This document shows, piece after piece, positions 1 through 17,463 of a stretch of DNA of 32,500 nucleotides; position 1 is the first letter of the stretch, and the number at the start of each line of letters is the position of its first letter. The translations under genes were made by a program, and so were the position numbers. Below the pieces are notes generated by a model, which saw only the letters and a list, made by a program, of their open reading frames with translations, was not told the DNA's origin and searched no databases. The stretch spans positions 241,309 through 273,808 of the forward strand of contig SEYY01001007.1 in assembly GCA_009176605.1 (NCBI GenBank), read 5' to 3'. Source of the stretch: Armadillidium nasatum (Eukaryota > Arthropoda > Malacostraca > Isopoda > Armadillidiidae).

Positions 1-2239
1 ACTCTTTCCTCCTCTGGGTTCATCCGATCATCTTCTTATCTCCGTATCTTGTCCTGTCTCTTCAAGTCTTCCGCAAGAACGGCCCCCGCCTTCGGCGAGG
101 AGACGTTTCTGGCATTTCGGTGCCACTAACTGGTCTGACTTGCGGTCGTACTTCTTCTGATTTTCCATTGGAATGATTACTGTTTCCGTGGGAGGGGTCC
201 CTCGGAGTGTGCAGAGCGCATAACTGAGGTGATTCTCTCTGGCATGGAGGCGTACATTCCATATTCTTTCCCTTCTACTAAACCTAACAAACCTTGGTTT
301 AACTCTGCTTGTTCTCGTGCTATCCGCCGCAGGGATGCTGCCTTCAGGGATTACCGTCGTCTTCAAACTCCAGAAACTCACGCAACTTATATTTCATCCC
401 GGAATCGTGCAAAATCTATTCTTCGAGATACCAAAAAAAAACTCTTTTCTCCGTCGCAAATGCAATAATCTTTCTGGCTCCTCTTCCTCTCGTCCTTTCT
501 GGCATTTTGCAAAAAATGTCAACTCTAACTTTGCTTCTTCCTCTTTCCCTCCTCTAGTATCTTCTGACGGTTCAACTGCCGTTTTGCCTTCCTCTAAAGC
601 TGAACTCTTTGCTCAAACTTTTGCCTTAAATTCAACCTTAGACGATTCCGGAGCTATTCCTACTCCTTCAACCCCCTCCAACTCATTTATGCCTAAAATT
701 AATTTCTTTTAAAGAAGTCATTTCTGCTCTCTCTGAGCTTAACACTAAGAAGGCGTACGGTCCTGATGGTATCCTCCTGTGGTTCTCAAAACTTGTGCTT
801 CCGAGCTTGCACCCTGCCTTGGTAAACTATTTCGTCTTTGTCTTTCTACTTCAACCTTCCCTTCTTGCTGGAAACGTGCGCTCATTCAGCCTGTGCCGAA
901 GAAGGGGGACCCCTCTCAACCCTCTAACTATCGTCCAATTTCTTTAACCTCCGTTCTTTCTAAAGTTTTCGAATCTATCCTTAACAGGAAGATTTGGAAA
1001 CATCTCAATTCTTCTAATCTTATCTCTGATCGCCAGTATGGCTTTCGTAAGAAACGCTCTACTGGTGATCTTCTTTCCCTTCTCTCTGACTCTTGGTCCT
1101 CCGCTCTTCGGCATTTCGGTGAATCTTTTGCTGTGGCGCTGGACATATCGAAAGCTTTCGATAGAGTCTGGCACAAAGCTTTGATTTCCAAACTTCCCTC
1201 TTTCGGAATCTATCCTTCTCTCTGTGATCTTCTCTGATTTCCTTTCTGGTCGTTCTATAGCAGCTGTTGTAGACGGCCACCGTTCATCCTATAAATCTAT
1301 TAAATAGTGGTGTTCCTCAAGGATCTGTCCTATCCCCAACACTTTTTCTGCTTTTCATTAATGACCTTCTCTCTATTACTTCATCTCCTATCCACTCCTA
1401 TGCTGATGACTCCACCCTTCATTACTCCTTTCATTTTGAAAGGCGCCCCTCCCAACAACAGTTAATAGAGGCAAGGAGGGTGGCCTTGGAGCAACTAACC
1501 TCTGATCTATCTCTCGTATTTCAAATTGGGGCAGAGAAAACATGGTCGTTTTCAATGCCTCAAAAACTCAATTCCTCCATCTCTCTACTCGACACAATCT
1601 TCCACACAACTATGATATCTTCTTCGAAAACACTCAACTCAAACCTTCATCTGTCCTCAATATTCTCGGTGTTTCTTTTTCTCGTGATCTTTCTTGGAAA
1701 GATCACATTACCTTCTCTTTCTAAACAAGCTTCTAAGAGGTTGGGTGTTCTGAGGCGCCTTCAGTATTTCTTCACACCACCCCAGTTGCTTGCTCTGTAT
1801 AGGGGTGTTGTTCGCCCTTGTATGGAGTATGCGTCACACATCTGGGGTGGTTCCACTCATACAGCTCTCCTGGAAAAGGTGGAGTCTAGAGGCTTTTCGT
1901 CTTATCAACTCTCCTGCTCTCACTAATTCTCTCCAATCTCTTTCTGCCCGTCGAAATGTTGCGTCACTCTCTCTTTACTATCGCTATTACAATGGACACT
2001 GCTCTTCTGAACTCTCTCGTCGCATACCTCCTCCACTGAGAAGGGCTCGTGCGACTCGTCTTTCTACACAGTCTCATCCTTTCTCTGTCCAACTCTCTGA
2101 CCCCAGACTTAACCGCTATGCTCAATCTTACATGTACTCTACTGGTAAAGTCTGGAACACACTTCCTTCATCTATTTTCCCAACTTCCTATGACTTAGCC
2201 ACCTTCAAACGCCGTGTATCAGGTCATGTCGGCCTTTAA
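1..2239 (+). pseudogene. Endonuclease-reverse transcriptase (ORF2-like), frameshifted
   Basis: This ORF would make the APE-type endonuclease and RT that copy the element at a nicked target. The first bases encode [10 protein letters not shown], the conserved SDH end of the endonuclease. A linker follows with WNDYCFRGRDPS-like and KPWFNSACSRAIRRRDAAFR wording. RT motifs are FPSCWKRALIQPVPKKGD (about 860-910), NYRPISLTSVLSKVFESIL, QYGFRKKRSTGD, the metal-binding ALDISKAFDRVW (about 1138-1172), SGVPQGSVLSP (about 1306-1340) and an intact YADD at 1399-1410. The C-terminal part carries MEYASHIWGGSTHTALL (about 1822-1870) and [11 protein letters not shown] before the stop at 2239. The frame changes near 440 (in an A8 run), 712-780, 1236, 1307 and 1890, so no single protein can be made. 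Catalytic residues survive at DNA level, which suggests fairly recent death. Confidence 0.93.
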
Positions 2240-2267
2240 TTTGACCATGTTCCCGACTTTCCCCTAA

Positions 2268-2311
2268 CTCTGGTGGAATATTGGTAGGCCTCTGGCCTTT
2301 GCCCACCAGAG
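2268..2311 (+). other. 3'-UTR hairpin of Jockey-1 (likely RT recognition structure)
   Basis: CTCTGGTGG (2268-2276) pairs with CCACCAGAG (2303-2311), and inside it AGGCC (2286-2290) pairs with GGCCT (2294-2298) around a three-base loop. The (AT)n tail starts 11 bases later. The same hairpin recurs next to (AT)n in the other Jockey-1 copies (about 6638-6683, 10478-10518 and 18285-18327). A conserved 3' stem-loop is expected to be bound by the element's own RT; that role is inferred. Confidence 0.75.
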
Positions 2312-2319
2312 GTGAAAAT

Positions 2320-2680
<361 letters not shown>

Positions 2681-2699
2681 TGATAGCATCCGCATCCGC

Positions 2700-3436
2700 A
2701 TCCGCATTTGCGAAAATTGAACATCAGAATATGGTAGAGAATTTCATGAAACAGAGGTAACTTGGAAGGAGGCACCATAGCGAACTAGCCTGGAGTTGCC
2801 AGTGTCCACACAAAATTTATTTGCAGACAATGCACCCCTTGTGCTACGAGACCGACGTAAAATTGGAGGTATACAAGTGGACAATTCCCTCGAGCCTTTG
2901 CCACTGTAGTACCTATAGAAAAGAGATAAGGCACCAACATCACGTCGCAGAGATAAAGAGTCAAGTGAATTAGAAAGAGCTGAACAATTTATAAGTCTTT
3001 TCGCCTTTCACTCAATCCTACCCAAAAGACAGGTGAAACCAGAACCTCCTCAGAAATGAGAGCAGTATTCCATACAAGGGTTTATGAAGACCTTGTATAA
3101 TTGGAGTAACTGCGAAGAAGAAAATATTTTCATAGTCTAAACAGAACTCCCAGCTTCTTTGAGGCCACCCTAGCAACCATTGTAGTGAGAGGTTGCCAAG
3201 AAATATTTTGGATTATGTTAAGGCCAAGGATGTTTATGCAGTCAGCAGGAAAGACGAGAGAACCATTGAAAGAAATAGGAACGTTAGGAGGTGTCTTTGA
3301 CAGGGAAATTTCAGGAAGTTGAATTTCACAACATCGAGACTACCCAACTGAGATAATCCTATCCAAATCAGTAAGAATGAAATCGGAATAATGAAGACAA
3401 GAAGCAACTTTAGATGCATTAAATCGTGACTTATTT
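2700..3436 (-). pseudogene. Jockey-2 retrotransposon, C-terminal part of RT protein (fragment)
   Basis: Read on the minus strand this is the region after the RT catalytic core of a second Jockey subfamily. Visible pieces in order are FNASKVASCLHYSDF, TPPNVPISFNGSLV, INILGLNIIQNISWQPL, ARVASKKLGVLFRL, then (after frame changes) LFYRYYSGKGSREL and IPPILRRSRSTRG, ending near [13 protein letters not shown] at about 2705. The same region of the same subfamily is at 19970-20560. It has several stops and shifts, lacks endonuclease and catalytic RT, and its right edge abuts the unrelated family-B remnant at about 3436. No 3' UTR or tail is recognisable before the CATCCG repeats and the (AT)n. It is a dead fragment. 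Confidence 0.85.
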
Positions 3437-4444
3437 CCGATCAAACCTTCGAGGCTTTTCGGACCCGTTGTTTTGCCATCAATACTTTCGAATACATGTC
3501 AAAAGGGTAATTCATTAGCATGCAGAAGACATATTAGCCACTGAAGAGGCCCCTCAATGTGATTTTCAATTAATTTTATTATACCACCTATACGTCTTGT
3601 GTTTACAACTTCCGTCACAGATAATTGCTTTTAAGGGAAATAAAGCTTATGTGTATCAGTAAGAAAGGAGACATTCATCTGTTATGCATCGAGCGCTTCC
3701 TTTGTCAGGAGTGATGTGATCCATGTAGGTATCATCAGGTTCTTTAACAACAACGACATATTCTTCATGTTCTGTCTCTGTAAGTGTTTTGGTTTGATCT
3801 TTTCTTTCATCAAAACCCATGAGCAAAATGTTTTGATTCTGCAACTTCTGTAAAGTCACTTTTCTCAATCCGACTCTTTTTCCTTTACCTTTCTACTTTC
3901 TATCTACCATATTACCTTGGTTGAGGATCCTCAAATCTTCAAAAGCAGCATTTGTAATTGCAGCAGCAGCCCTACTACTTAAGCGGTATCTCTCTGCTGT
4001 TACAGATAATTTATCATATGCAAATCTGTTTTGATTGTTTTCTCATAATTCGCAATCTGGAAAAATAGGTGAATCACTTCTTGTCTCACTTTCAATATTT
4101 TTGTGAATGTCGTCAGAAAAATCAGAGTTCCTATATGCAGAACTACTAGCAAAACCACTACATAACATTTTTGCATGTTCAAGGTTTTCATATCTTTCAT
4201 GAGTTCTTTTTCTTGCTGCATTAGTGACCCTATCTATTACACCAAACTGGTTAATTCTTTGTTTATGTCCAACAAACGATTCCCACTCGATCATTGGAAT
4301 TCGAATATCACATCTACAATCAGTTCTGATGATTTTCTTATCAAAGCAAGTAGATGTCCATATATCAAACATCTCACCAAATGTCATAAGCTTTTTCATA
4401 ACAATGTTATTTCTTTGTTTGATTGGAACTTTATTGGCATTCAA
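3437..4444 (-). pseudogene. Family B: uncharacterised arthropod hAT-like protein, N-terminal and central part
   Basis: I recognise this minus-strand sequence as an uncharacterised multi-copy arthropod protein family, but know no established function. In order it shows an N-terminal basic segment (4444-4043) with CRCDIRIPMIEWESFVGH and FGVIDRVTNAARKR; then RYRLSSRAAAAITNAAFEDL (about 3930-3990); MGFDERKDQT (about 3800); VKEPDDTYMDHITPDKGSA (about 3695-3755); AIICDGS (about 3615-3635); PLQWLICLLHANELPF (about 3508-3556); and a final IDGKTTGPKSLEGLIG (about 3440-3487). Asp in an FDxRKD context, then CDG, then C-x2-H resembles the spacing logic of hAT transposases; this is inference. There are at least four frame changes or stops. 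It is cut at about 3436 by the Jockey-2 fragment, so the C-terminal half is missing. Confidence 0.72.
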
Positions 4445-5177
4445 CTTTCATAGCAATCGCCTTGAACAATATATAAGGAAATAAAAACACATTTCAAATG
4501 TGTTTGACATCTTTTGCTACTATTCTGTTGTAGTGGAAATTACCGTTAACTACAATTTGAAATAAAATTGGGACTCTCCAAGAAAATGAAGGGAATATGA
4601 ATATCCACACACTCTAAAATGTTATAGTTTATTACAAAACTTATAGTGAAAACAATTCTACAATTACTTTGAAAATAGACAAAAAAAATATCATAAATAA
4701 AGAAACAATAGATAAATTTCCGATTTACCACAATATTATATAAAGTATACAAAATAAGTAATTGTTTACAAAAAATAGAAACAATGAAAAAAAAACAAAT
4801 AACGCGGTGCGCAAAATATACTACAAACAATACGAAAAAAATCAAAACAAATGAGGTTTACTTTATTAATTTTACAATTTTTCTTCACTACCCTGTCCGG
4901 GAGTGGTAATACCATCAATAACTACAATCGTATAAATAACAATCAACAAAACTTTGTTTTCAATATTATCCTAAATCCTTTTCTTATATAAACTTGTACA
5001 TTCAAAAAACTTTCCTGATTACCATACTACAATATTTGTACATGGATTAATATCATACACAGAACTCTTTTAACTTTAAGGATCTTCTTTAATTATCCAA
5101 TCTCTTTGAAAATAACCAGGTATTCTGCAGGAATATCAATCCAATTCACAAGTCTTGGCTCAAGAAAAAAAACACAC

Positions 5178-5200
5178 AAAAAAAAAAAAAAAAAAAAAAA
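5178..5200. repeat. Poly-A run
   Basis: Uninterrupted run of A following an ACACAC stretch. It could be the tail of an old insertion, but no element body is visible on either side. Confidence 0.85.
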
Positions 5201-5332
5201 CTGGAAATAAAAAAAACATTTGTCAAACACTCAAAGACATACAAAATAAATAACTTGAAAAAAAACTGTTGAAAGCTTTATTCTTGAAACAATTTTCCAT
5301 CAACTTAAAAAATAAACCATAAATCTTAATAC

Positions 5333-5365
5333 CTGGACAAGTTCAAATTGTCCAGTTTTTTTTTC
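5333..5365 (+). other. Perfect 8-bp hairpin followed by a T run
   Basis: CTGGACAA (5333-5340) and TTGTCCAG (5348-5355) are perfect complements around a 7-base loop, and ten T residues follow. The form resembles a small-RNA terminator or a Pol III stop, but no box A/B lies just upstream, so a role is not supported. Confidence 0.4.
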
Positions 5366-6603
5366 TTTTCTTTTTTCAGCAGCCTTTAGCAACAAGCACT
5401 GAGCACCTCAACCTTAAGAATACCATGCAACCATGCAAAACAGTCCTTACTGGAGACTTGTAAAGGCCAAGGAACTGCAAAGATAGCACAGACCCACCAT
5501 AAAGCACAGAATAAAAGAAATAATAACAATAATAATAATAATAGTTGCATAAGCAAAAGCAAAAGCAAATAATAAGCAACAAAAATAAATACTTTAAAGT
5601 AAATAACCCATTCTTTCTCTTTCATATAACCTGGAACTCCAAGGATCCGCTTATACGTCAGAATACCACTCCAAACTCTCAATTCTAACGAACTATGGGT
5701 AACAGATCCTCAAAAATCAAAATATTAAATAACTCCTAAAGAAAATAACAATTAAATACCAGAACTTGAACAAGCTAATTAATTAACAAAAATAAATAAA
5801 ACAATAACAGTCAATCTTTAATAAGAAAAATGGATGACGCCCTACCATTTAAACAGAAAAGACAGAATAGAAGGTAATAAAACTGAAGAATAGCATGAAA
5901 GATAGCTGTATATAAAATGTGTCATATGTCATCCATCATTCGTACCCAACAAAACATATATACTTAAAATATGAGACAAAAAATATACCTTACCTAAACT
6001 TACCACACTGTAACATTTTTTTTGCTGTTGTTGTGCCCTTCGATTTCATTTCTTCTCTATTCCTTACAAATAACTAATGACGAAAGACATCAGCCTTCGA
6101 AGGGATCATCGAGGTTGGAAAAGATGTCAACTGACCAAAGGAGTCATTGTGAATTTAACTTCTAGTCGACATCTTCATTATTATTATTATTTTTATTAAA
6201 GTTTTAAGATAGATAGTGAAAAGTATTTACAATTAGACTTTATCTGAAAAAGGAAAAAAAAGTTTGTAGGCATATAAATAACATCCATTGAAACTTAACA
6301 TATTTATTAGTGTTTGGCAATCAATGTTCATTATATGTATCCCTGCGATCTTTGGCCAGTGGTCACTTGTCAAGCGTTCATGACTCTCAAAGGCATATTA
6401 GAAGATAACATTCCTTAATTAAAACCTATCAAGCCCAATGATTTTAAGTTCAAACTAGTTGTTTGCAATCGCCAACGAACCTAGGATAAATGGGAGATGG
6501 GTATGCGAGATGTACAGGTGATCGCATATGATTCAGATTTTACCACAATACTCGCAAAGACATGTGGAACTACGTGCAAAGTGTTGAATTATAAAAAAGA
6601 AAA

Positions 6604-6637
6604 ATTATATATATAGATATATATATATATATATATT
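6604..6637. repeat. (AT)n microsatellite, about 34 bp, one interruption
   Basis: Short AT run, with one G, directly at the 3' terminus of the minus-strand Jockey-1 copy B. Confidence 0.95.
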
Positions 6638-9836
<3,199 letters not shown>

Positions 9837-9911
9837 TGCTTGTTTGTCTGTTTTAATTGTGTTGTGTGTGTAGAATGGCTGGTGTGCTTTGGTGTGGGTT
9901 CTCTATACACT

Positions 9912-10350
9912 TCACCAACGTCTGTGTCTTACGCTCTAATTTAGGTTCTGTGGAATACCACCTCTAACTCTCATCCTAACCTTTTGCTCTTGTCTGTGAC
10001 CCAGATATCTAAGGATTCCTCTAGCTTTTTAAAATATCCAACTATAGCTTATTTTATAATTTCCATTCTAAGTGTGGAGTATGTGCCTACATAAACACTA
10101 ATACTCTGGTAACACGTCATGTAAATCTTGAATCTCCTAACTTCGATGTTCTGTGGTTTAAAATCTTTCTTCCCACCATTACAAAAATCTTATGTTTCTG
10201 CTATTGTTCTCCCAGTAGGACAGATTTTTCTACCTTTTTTGAGTACCTAACTACATCTTCACATCCAAATACTGATGCCCTCTATTTAGGGGATTTAAGT
10301 GTACACAACACTGAATGTTGGGGTTCCTCTTATATTGATACAGGAGAAGA
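9912..10350 (+). pseudogene. Jockey-2 endonuclease domain fragment
   Basis: This plus-strand piece encodes the N-terminal APE-type endonuclease of a Jockey element. In order it reads NVCVLRSNLGSVEYHL (about 9920-9968, the conserved start of the domain), CGVCAYINTNTLVTRHVNLE (about 10075-10135), NFDVLWFKIFLPTI (about 10140-10185), CFCYCSPSRTDFSTFFEYL (about 10195-10250), LYLGDLSVHNTECWGSSY (about 10280-10335) and DTGEEEA. The GDFN motif is GDLS here. The wording differs from the endonuclease of copy B, so I place it in subfamily 2; that assignment is inference. It stops abruptly near 10350, where the 3' end of a subfamily-1 element begins. Confidence 0.82.
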
Positions 10351-10351
10351 G

Positions 10352-10639
<288 letters not shown>

Positions 10640-10680
10640 CTTTTTCGATCTTGCTGAAACGCAACTTTTATTCATACTCA

Positions 10681-10681
10681 G

Positions 10682-10724
<43 letters not shown>
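10681..10724. repeat. (AAT)n trinucleotide microsatellite
   Basis: About 14 copies of ATA/TAA. The long N- or Y-only reading frames over it are artefacts. Confidence 0.96.
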
Positions 10725-10726
<2 letters not shown>

Positions 10727-10779
10727 TTTAAATTGTAACATAAACTTCAGTAAAAATTGTCAGTTTTCTTTCATGAAAG

Positions 10780-10894
10780 ATTTTGATATCGGGTCTATTT
10801 TTACTGATACTAATACTTAAAAAATTGTTATATACTCTTTAACACAAAATTTACTGAAACTAGCCGATGCCGATATTTGACTCTATCCCTACTT
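10780..10894. mobile_element. Possible right end of a hAT-like DNA element
   Basis: Read in reverse complement from 10894, the sequence starts TAGGGATAGAGTCAAATATC and is followed by GGCATCGGC. This resembles the right end at 21246 (TAGGGATGGATTGAAGTATT). No matching left end is visible nearby, so it may be a solo end or a chance likeness. Confidence 0.35.
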
Positions 10895-10899
10895 CTTAC

Positions 10900-13057
<2,158 letters not shown>

Positions 13058-13269
13058 GTGAAACGGGAAGAACTTGAACTACACATAACTAATTGCATGA
13101 TTAAAAATCAAAATTGTAATCTGATTTTCATATGTTTTTGAATTGTAATGTTCTAAAGGTATAAATTTAAACAACCAATCAAGTAGACTATCATATGGTT
13201 AACACTACATAAAAAAATTATCATTTGTCCGCCAATCATCTTATGAATTATTTTGTGTGACAACCTTGA

Positions 13270-13438
13270 TAGTGATAATGCCACACATTAATCCAATCTG
13301 GTATATGCAAATACGCTGTTTGTTTATGGTTTTTGCAACGGGAATGCTACAGCTGTGGTTGAAGAATATCATCAATGGTTTCCGCATTGTAGAATTCGAG
13401 ATAAAAATGAATTTATCAAAACTTTCAACAGACTGGTA
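13270..13438 (+). pseudogene. IS630-like mariner transposase, N-terminal helix-turn-helix part
   Basis: After one frame change near 13318 the plus strand reads [20 protein letters not shown] followed by [19 protein letters not shown] (13318-13438). This is the start of the DNA-binding domain of the IS630/mariner-type transposase family common in arthropods. The reading frame stops where an (AT)n tract begins at 13441. The rest of a transposase of the same family lies downstream on the same strand at 14950-15750. I infer that one gene was split by about 1.5 kb of later insertions, though two separate copies cannot be excluded. Confidence 0.78.
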
Positions 13439-14736
<1,298 letters not shown>

Positions 14737-14749
14737 GATGATTATAGAT

Positions 14750-14930
14750 ATGAGGTGAGGAGTAAGATAGTATAGTGGAGCGTAGAGAGATGTATGGAAT
14801 GAAGATGGATATGTGTAGATATGAGATGAGATGGAGAGTAGAGGGAGAGAGGAGGAAGGGGGAGAGAGAGGAGGAGAGGGAAGGGGAGGTGGAGATAGAG
14901 TGGGAAGAGAAGAATGGTGAATTGGATGAT
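14750..14930 (+). repeat. Purine-rich tract (GA-rich, almost no C)
   Basis: About 180 bases on the plus strand consist largely of G and A (GAGAGAGGAGGAAGG type) with few T and hardly any C. It probably derives from a decayed GA repeat. The frames across it are low complexity on both strands. Confidence 0.7.
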
Positions 14931-14949
14931 TTTTGGATTGAATTTTTTT

Positions 14950-15750
14950 TTTTTGCAAAATGAGTTACGAGGTTTATTAGAAGATGTTCCAGTGCCACAT
15001 CACATCTGAACGTGCCCGTAGACAAAATGTAAATGAAGTTGAAGGCATTCTATATTTAGTGGAAAGGAGCCCTACGAGTACTCCAAGAAGAACTGATTTT
15101 GTTGATGGATAAGCACCAATCGTAATTTGGTTCGATACATATTTTTTACTGATGAATTAATATTCACTTGTAACGGTGTCGAAAATACCCGCAACTCTCA
15201 TCGATGGTCTGACGAAAATACCCACTAAATTGTCAAAACAAATTTTCAGTATCGTTATTTAGTTACATGCGGTGTTGGATTGTTGGTAGTCATTTAATTG
15301 GTCCTTTCATTATTGAGAATCGCCTACAGGAAAATGTTGTTTGGAATTTTTTTTGCAAAATGAGTTACAAGGTCTATTAGAAGATGTTCCTTTAAACATA
15401 AGAAATGCTACAGTATATGCTATCAGCAAGATGGAGATCCTCCACATTTTGCTTGCCAGGTCGCACAATTTTTAAATGGAGCTTTTCCACAACGATAGAT
15501 TGATCGAGGTAGGTCTATTAGTTAGCTGCAGTCTCCAGATATCACACCATTAGTTTTCTGTTTATAGGGCTGGTTTAAAAGTGAAGTATACAAAAGAAAG
15601 GTGGACATTCGAGGTGCACTAATTCGCCGCATTTTGAATGCTGTAGCTCACATAAAAGAAAAATTTTAACATAGGAAAGCAACAAATGTATTTCTTAGAT
15701 GAGCCAGAAAATGGACAGAGATGCATGGTGATACTTTTGAAATAAATGCG
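14950..15750 (+). pseudogene. IS630-like mariner transposase, central and C-terminal part
   Basis: The plus strand shows the second part of the DNA-binding region, [20 protein letters not shown] then YLVERSPTSTPRR (14993-15097). The catalytic core follows with FTDELIFTCNGVENTRNSH (about 15144-15203, first Asp), HRWSDEN, TNFQYRYLVTCGV, then YQQDGDPPHFACQ and VAQFLNGAFPQR (15421-15498, second Asp), GRSISWLQSPDITPLVF (about 15510-15560) and WFKSEVYKRKVDIRGALIRR (about 15570-15632). It is interrupted by stops and at least four frame changes. A 36-bp segment encoding LLEDVP is present twice, at 14955-14990 and 15356-15390; only the second is in its proper place. Terminal repeats were not found. 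Confidence 0.87.
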
Positions 15751-16107
15751 CTTTTCATAAAAGCTTGTTAGCCAGCTTGATCTTAAATCTTTGGAATACT
15801 GTACTGTAATTCTACAACTAATGAAAACTGGATTACAATTTTTGGATTTTTTAGTCATTCATTTATGTGTAGAATACATTCCAAAAGGTTTGTTTGTTCC
15901 TTATATATAACAAGAATGAGAGTTTCTGCATTCATGTTAGCAAAATATGTTTGCGCTCTTGTGCATTTTTTTTTCAAAGTTTATAATAAAAACTAATTGT
16001 ATTATATAACTTTAATGAAATTATATTGTGTAAATAAAAGTGAATTTAAATTAAATCATAAAATCAATTGATTTTTTTAATTTTTTTATTTTTTTTATTT
16101 TAAAAAA
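15751..16107. other. AT-rich stretch after the mariner remnant
   Basis: About 360 bp with no recognised gene. It ends in poly-T/poly-A-rich DNA leading into the long inverted repeat. Confidence 0.55.
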
Positions 16108-16559
16108 ATAATAAAACTTTTTTTTTTTTGTTTATTTTGTCTATTTTTGATACATAATGATATAACAGTATATTATTCCTTCTTACTGTGTTAAAAAACT
16201 TTAAAGTAGTTTATATATTAGAAAATAACTTCCTTAATTTTGGTTCAAGATTTCATATAGGGTAATACAAGAATTGATCTTCATTAATATAATTTATCCA
16301 ATATAGAACTGTTAGAGTTTAGAATTCCTAATTTATTCAATCAAATTTCAACAAATTTTATTTTATTATCTTTAATCTAATGCAATTTGAGGTTATAGAC
16401 AAAAGAGAAAACAGAAAAGACAATTCCTTTTAATTTTCGACCATTTAAATTTTTATACAACATTATAAGAAAACAATATTCCTCTATATAAATTATAAAA
16501 GAAAGAAAATTTAAGCACTTTTGATGCATAATCATTAATCCATAAATTAAATACATAAC

Positions 16560-16640
<81 letters not shown>

Positions 16641-17056
16641 ATTATATTAATGGCATATATATAAAATGTTTAAATTTTTTTTTTTATAATTTATATAGAG
16701 GAATATTGTTTCCTTATAATGTATAAAATTTAAATGGTTGAAAATTAAAGGAATTGTCTTTTCTGTTTTCTCTTTTGTCTATAGCCTCAAATTGCATTAG
16801 ATTAAAGCTCAATAAAATTTTGTTGAAGATTTGATTGAATATATATTAGGAATTCTAAACTCTAACAGTTCTATATTGGATAAATTATATTAATGAAGAT
16901 CAGATTCTTGTATTACCCTATATGAAATCTTGAACAAATATTAAGGAAGTTATATTTCTAATATATAAACTACTTTAAAGTTTTTTAACACAGTAAGAAG
17001 GAACTAATATATCTTATATCATTATGTATCAAAACATATGACAAAATAAAACAAAT

Positions 17057-17070
<14 letters not shown>
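16108..17070. repeat. Long inverted repeat (fold-back), arms about 430-460 bp, (AT)n centre
   Basis: The left arm (about 16108-16560) is repeated as reverse complement in the right arm (about 16660-17070). Matching landmarks are TTGATACATAATGATATAA (left, 16147) with TTATATCATTATGTATCAA (right), CTAACAGTTCTATATTGG (right, 16861) with its complement at 16297, and the complement pair around TCAAATTGCATTAGATT (16380 and 16787). The arms differ by scattered substitutions and small indels. The centre is an AT run (16567-16637). It could be a fold-back transposon or an inverted duplication of unknown AT-rich DNA. No coding sequence is visible. Confidence 0.9.
16567..16637. repeat. (AT)n microsatellite at the centre of the inverted repeat
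   Basis: AT run with one G at 16608. It forms the loop region of the long inverted repeat. Confidence 0.96.
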
Positions 17071-17086
<16 letters not shown>

Positions 17087-17087
<1 letters not shown>

Positions 17088-17130
17088 AAAAATCAAAAAA
17101 ATCATATTTTTTGAATTTTTTTGATTTTTT
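17087..17130. repeat. Perfect 16-bp palindrome arms in A/T-rich DNA
   Basis: AAAAAATCAAAAAAAT (17087-17102) and ATTTTTTTGATTTTTT (17115-17130) are perfect complements around 12 bases, just outside the long inverted repeat. Low sequence complexity reduces its significance. Confidence 0.7.
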
Positions 17131-17347
17131 AAAAAAAAATCAAAAAATCACCAACCCTAAAAACGCAAAAGTGAATTTATAATATAACATCTTATCAAAT
17201 TTTTTACAAGTAGTAAATGTGTTTGCAATTAATCTAAATAATGTATAATTTTTGTGCCAGTTTTTAGGCTATAAATATTGAAGTTAAGGATGGAGCAATA
17301 CCAAAAATTTTACCGATATATAAATATACTTTTCGATACCGATACCA

Positions 17348-17453
<106 letters not shown>

Positions 17454-17463
17454 ATCCCAGTAA

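Larger units (their letters stand above)
4500..6603. other. AT-rich region without recognisable genes
   Basis: About 2.1 kb of AT-rich sequence. The open frames (for example minus strand 4546-4845, 5386-5682) are low complexity, rich in F/Y/I/L, and resemble no family I know. It holds an A-run at 5178-5200, a hairpin at 5333-5355, short AAT repeats at 5526-5543 and a TTA run near 6178-6193. There is an 8-bp inverted pair AAGATGTC/GACATCTT (about 6120-6175). I see no splice-linked exon or transposase wording. Confidence 0.6.

Noticed and set aside
5333..5365. Bacterial rho-independent terminator
   Set aside because: The hairpin plus T run fits in form, but the genome is eukaryotic and no transcript unit ends there.
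4546..5682. Minus-strand frames of about 70-99 codons rich in F, Y, I and L
   Set aside because: Composition follows the AT-rich DNA; no known family, no splice-linked continuation.
6500..6600. Possible C2H2 zinc finger on the minus strand (CEYCGK)
   Set aside because: A stop follows at once and the Cys/His spacing does not fit; only a few residues match.
15619..15858. 79-codon minus-strand frame
   Set aside because: Antisense shadow of the mariner transposase C-terminus and following AT-rich DNA.
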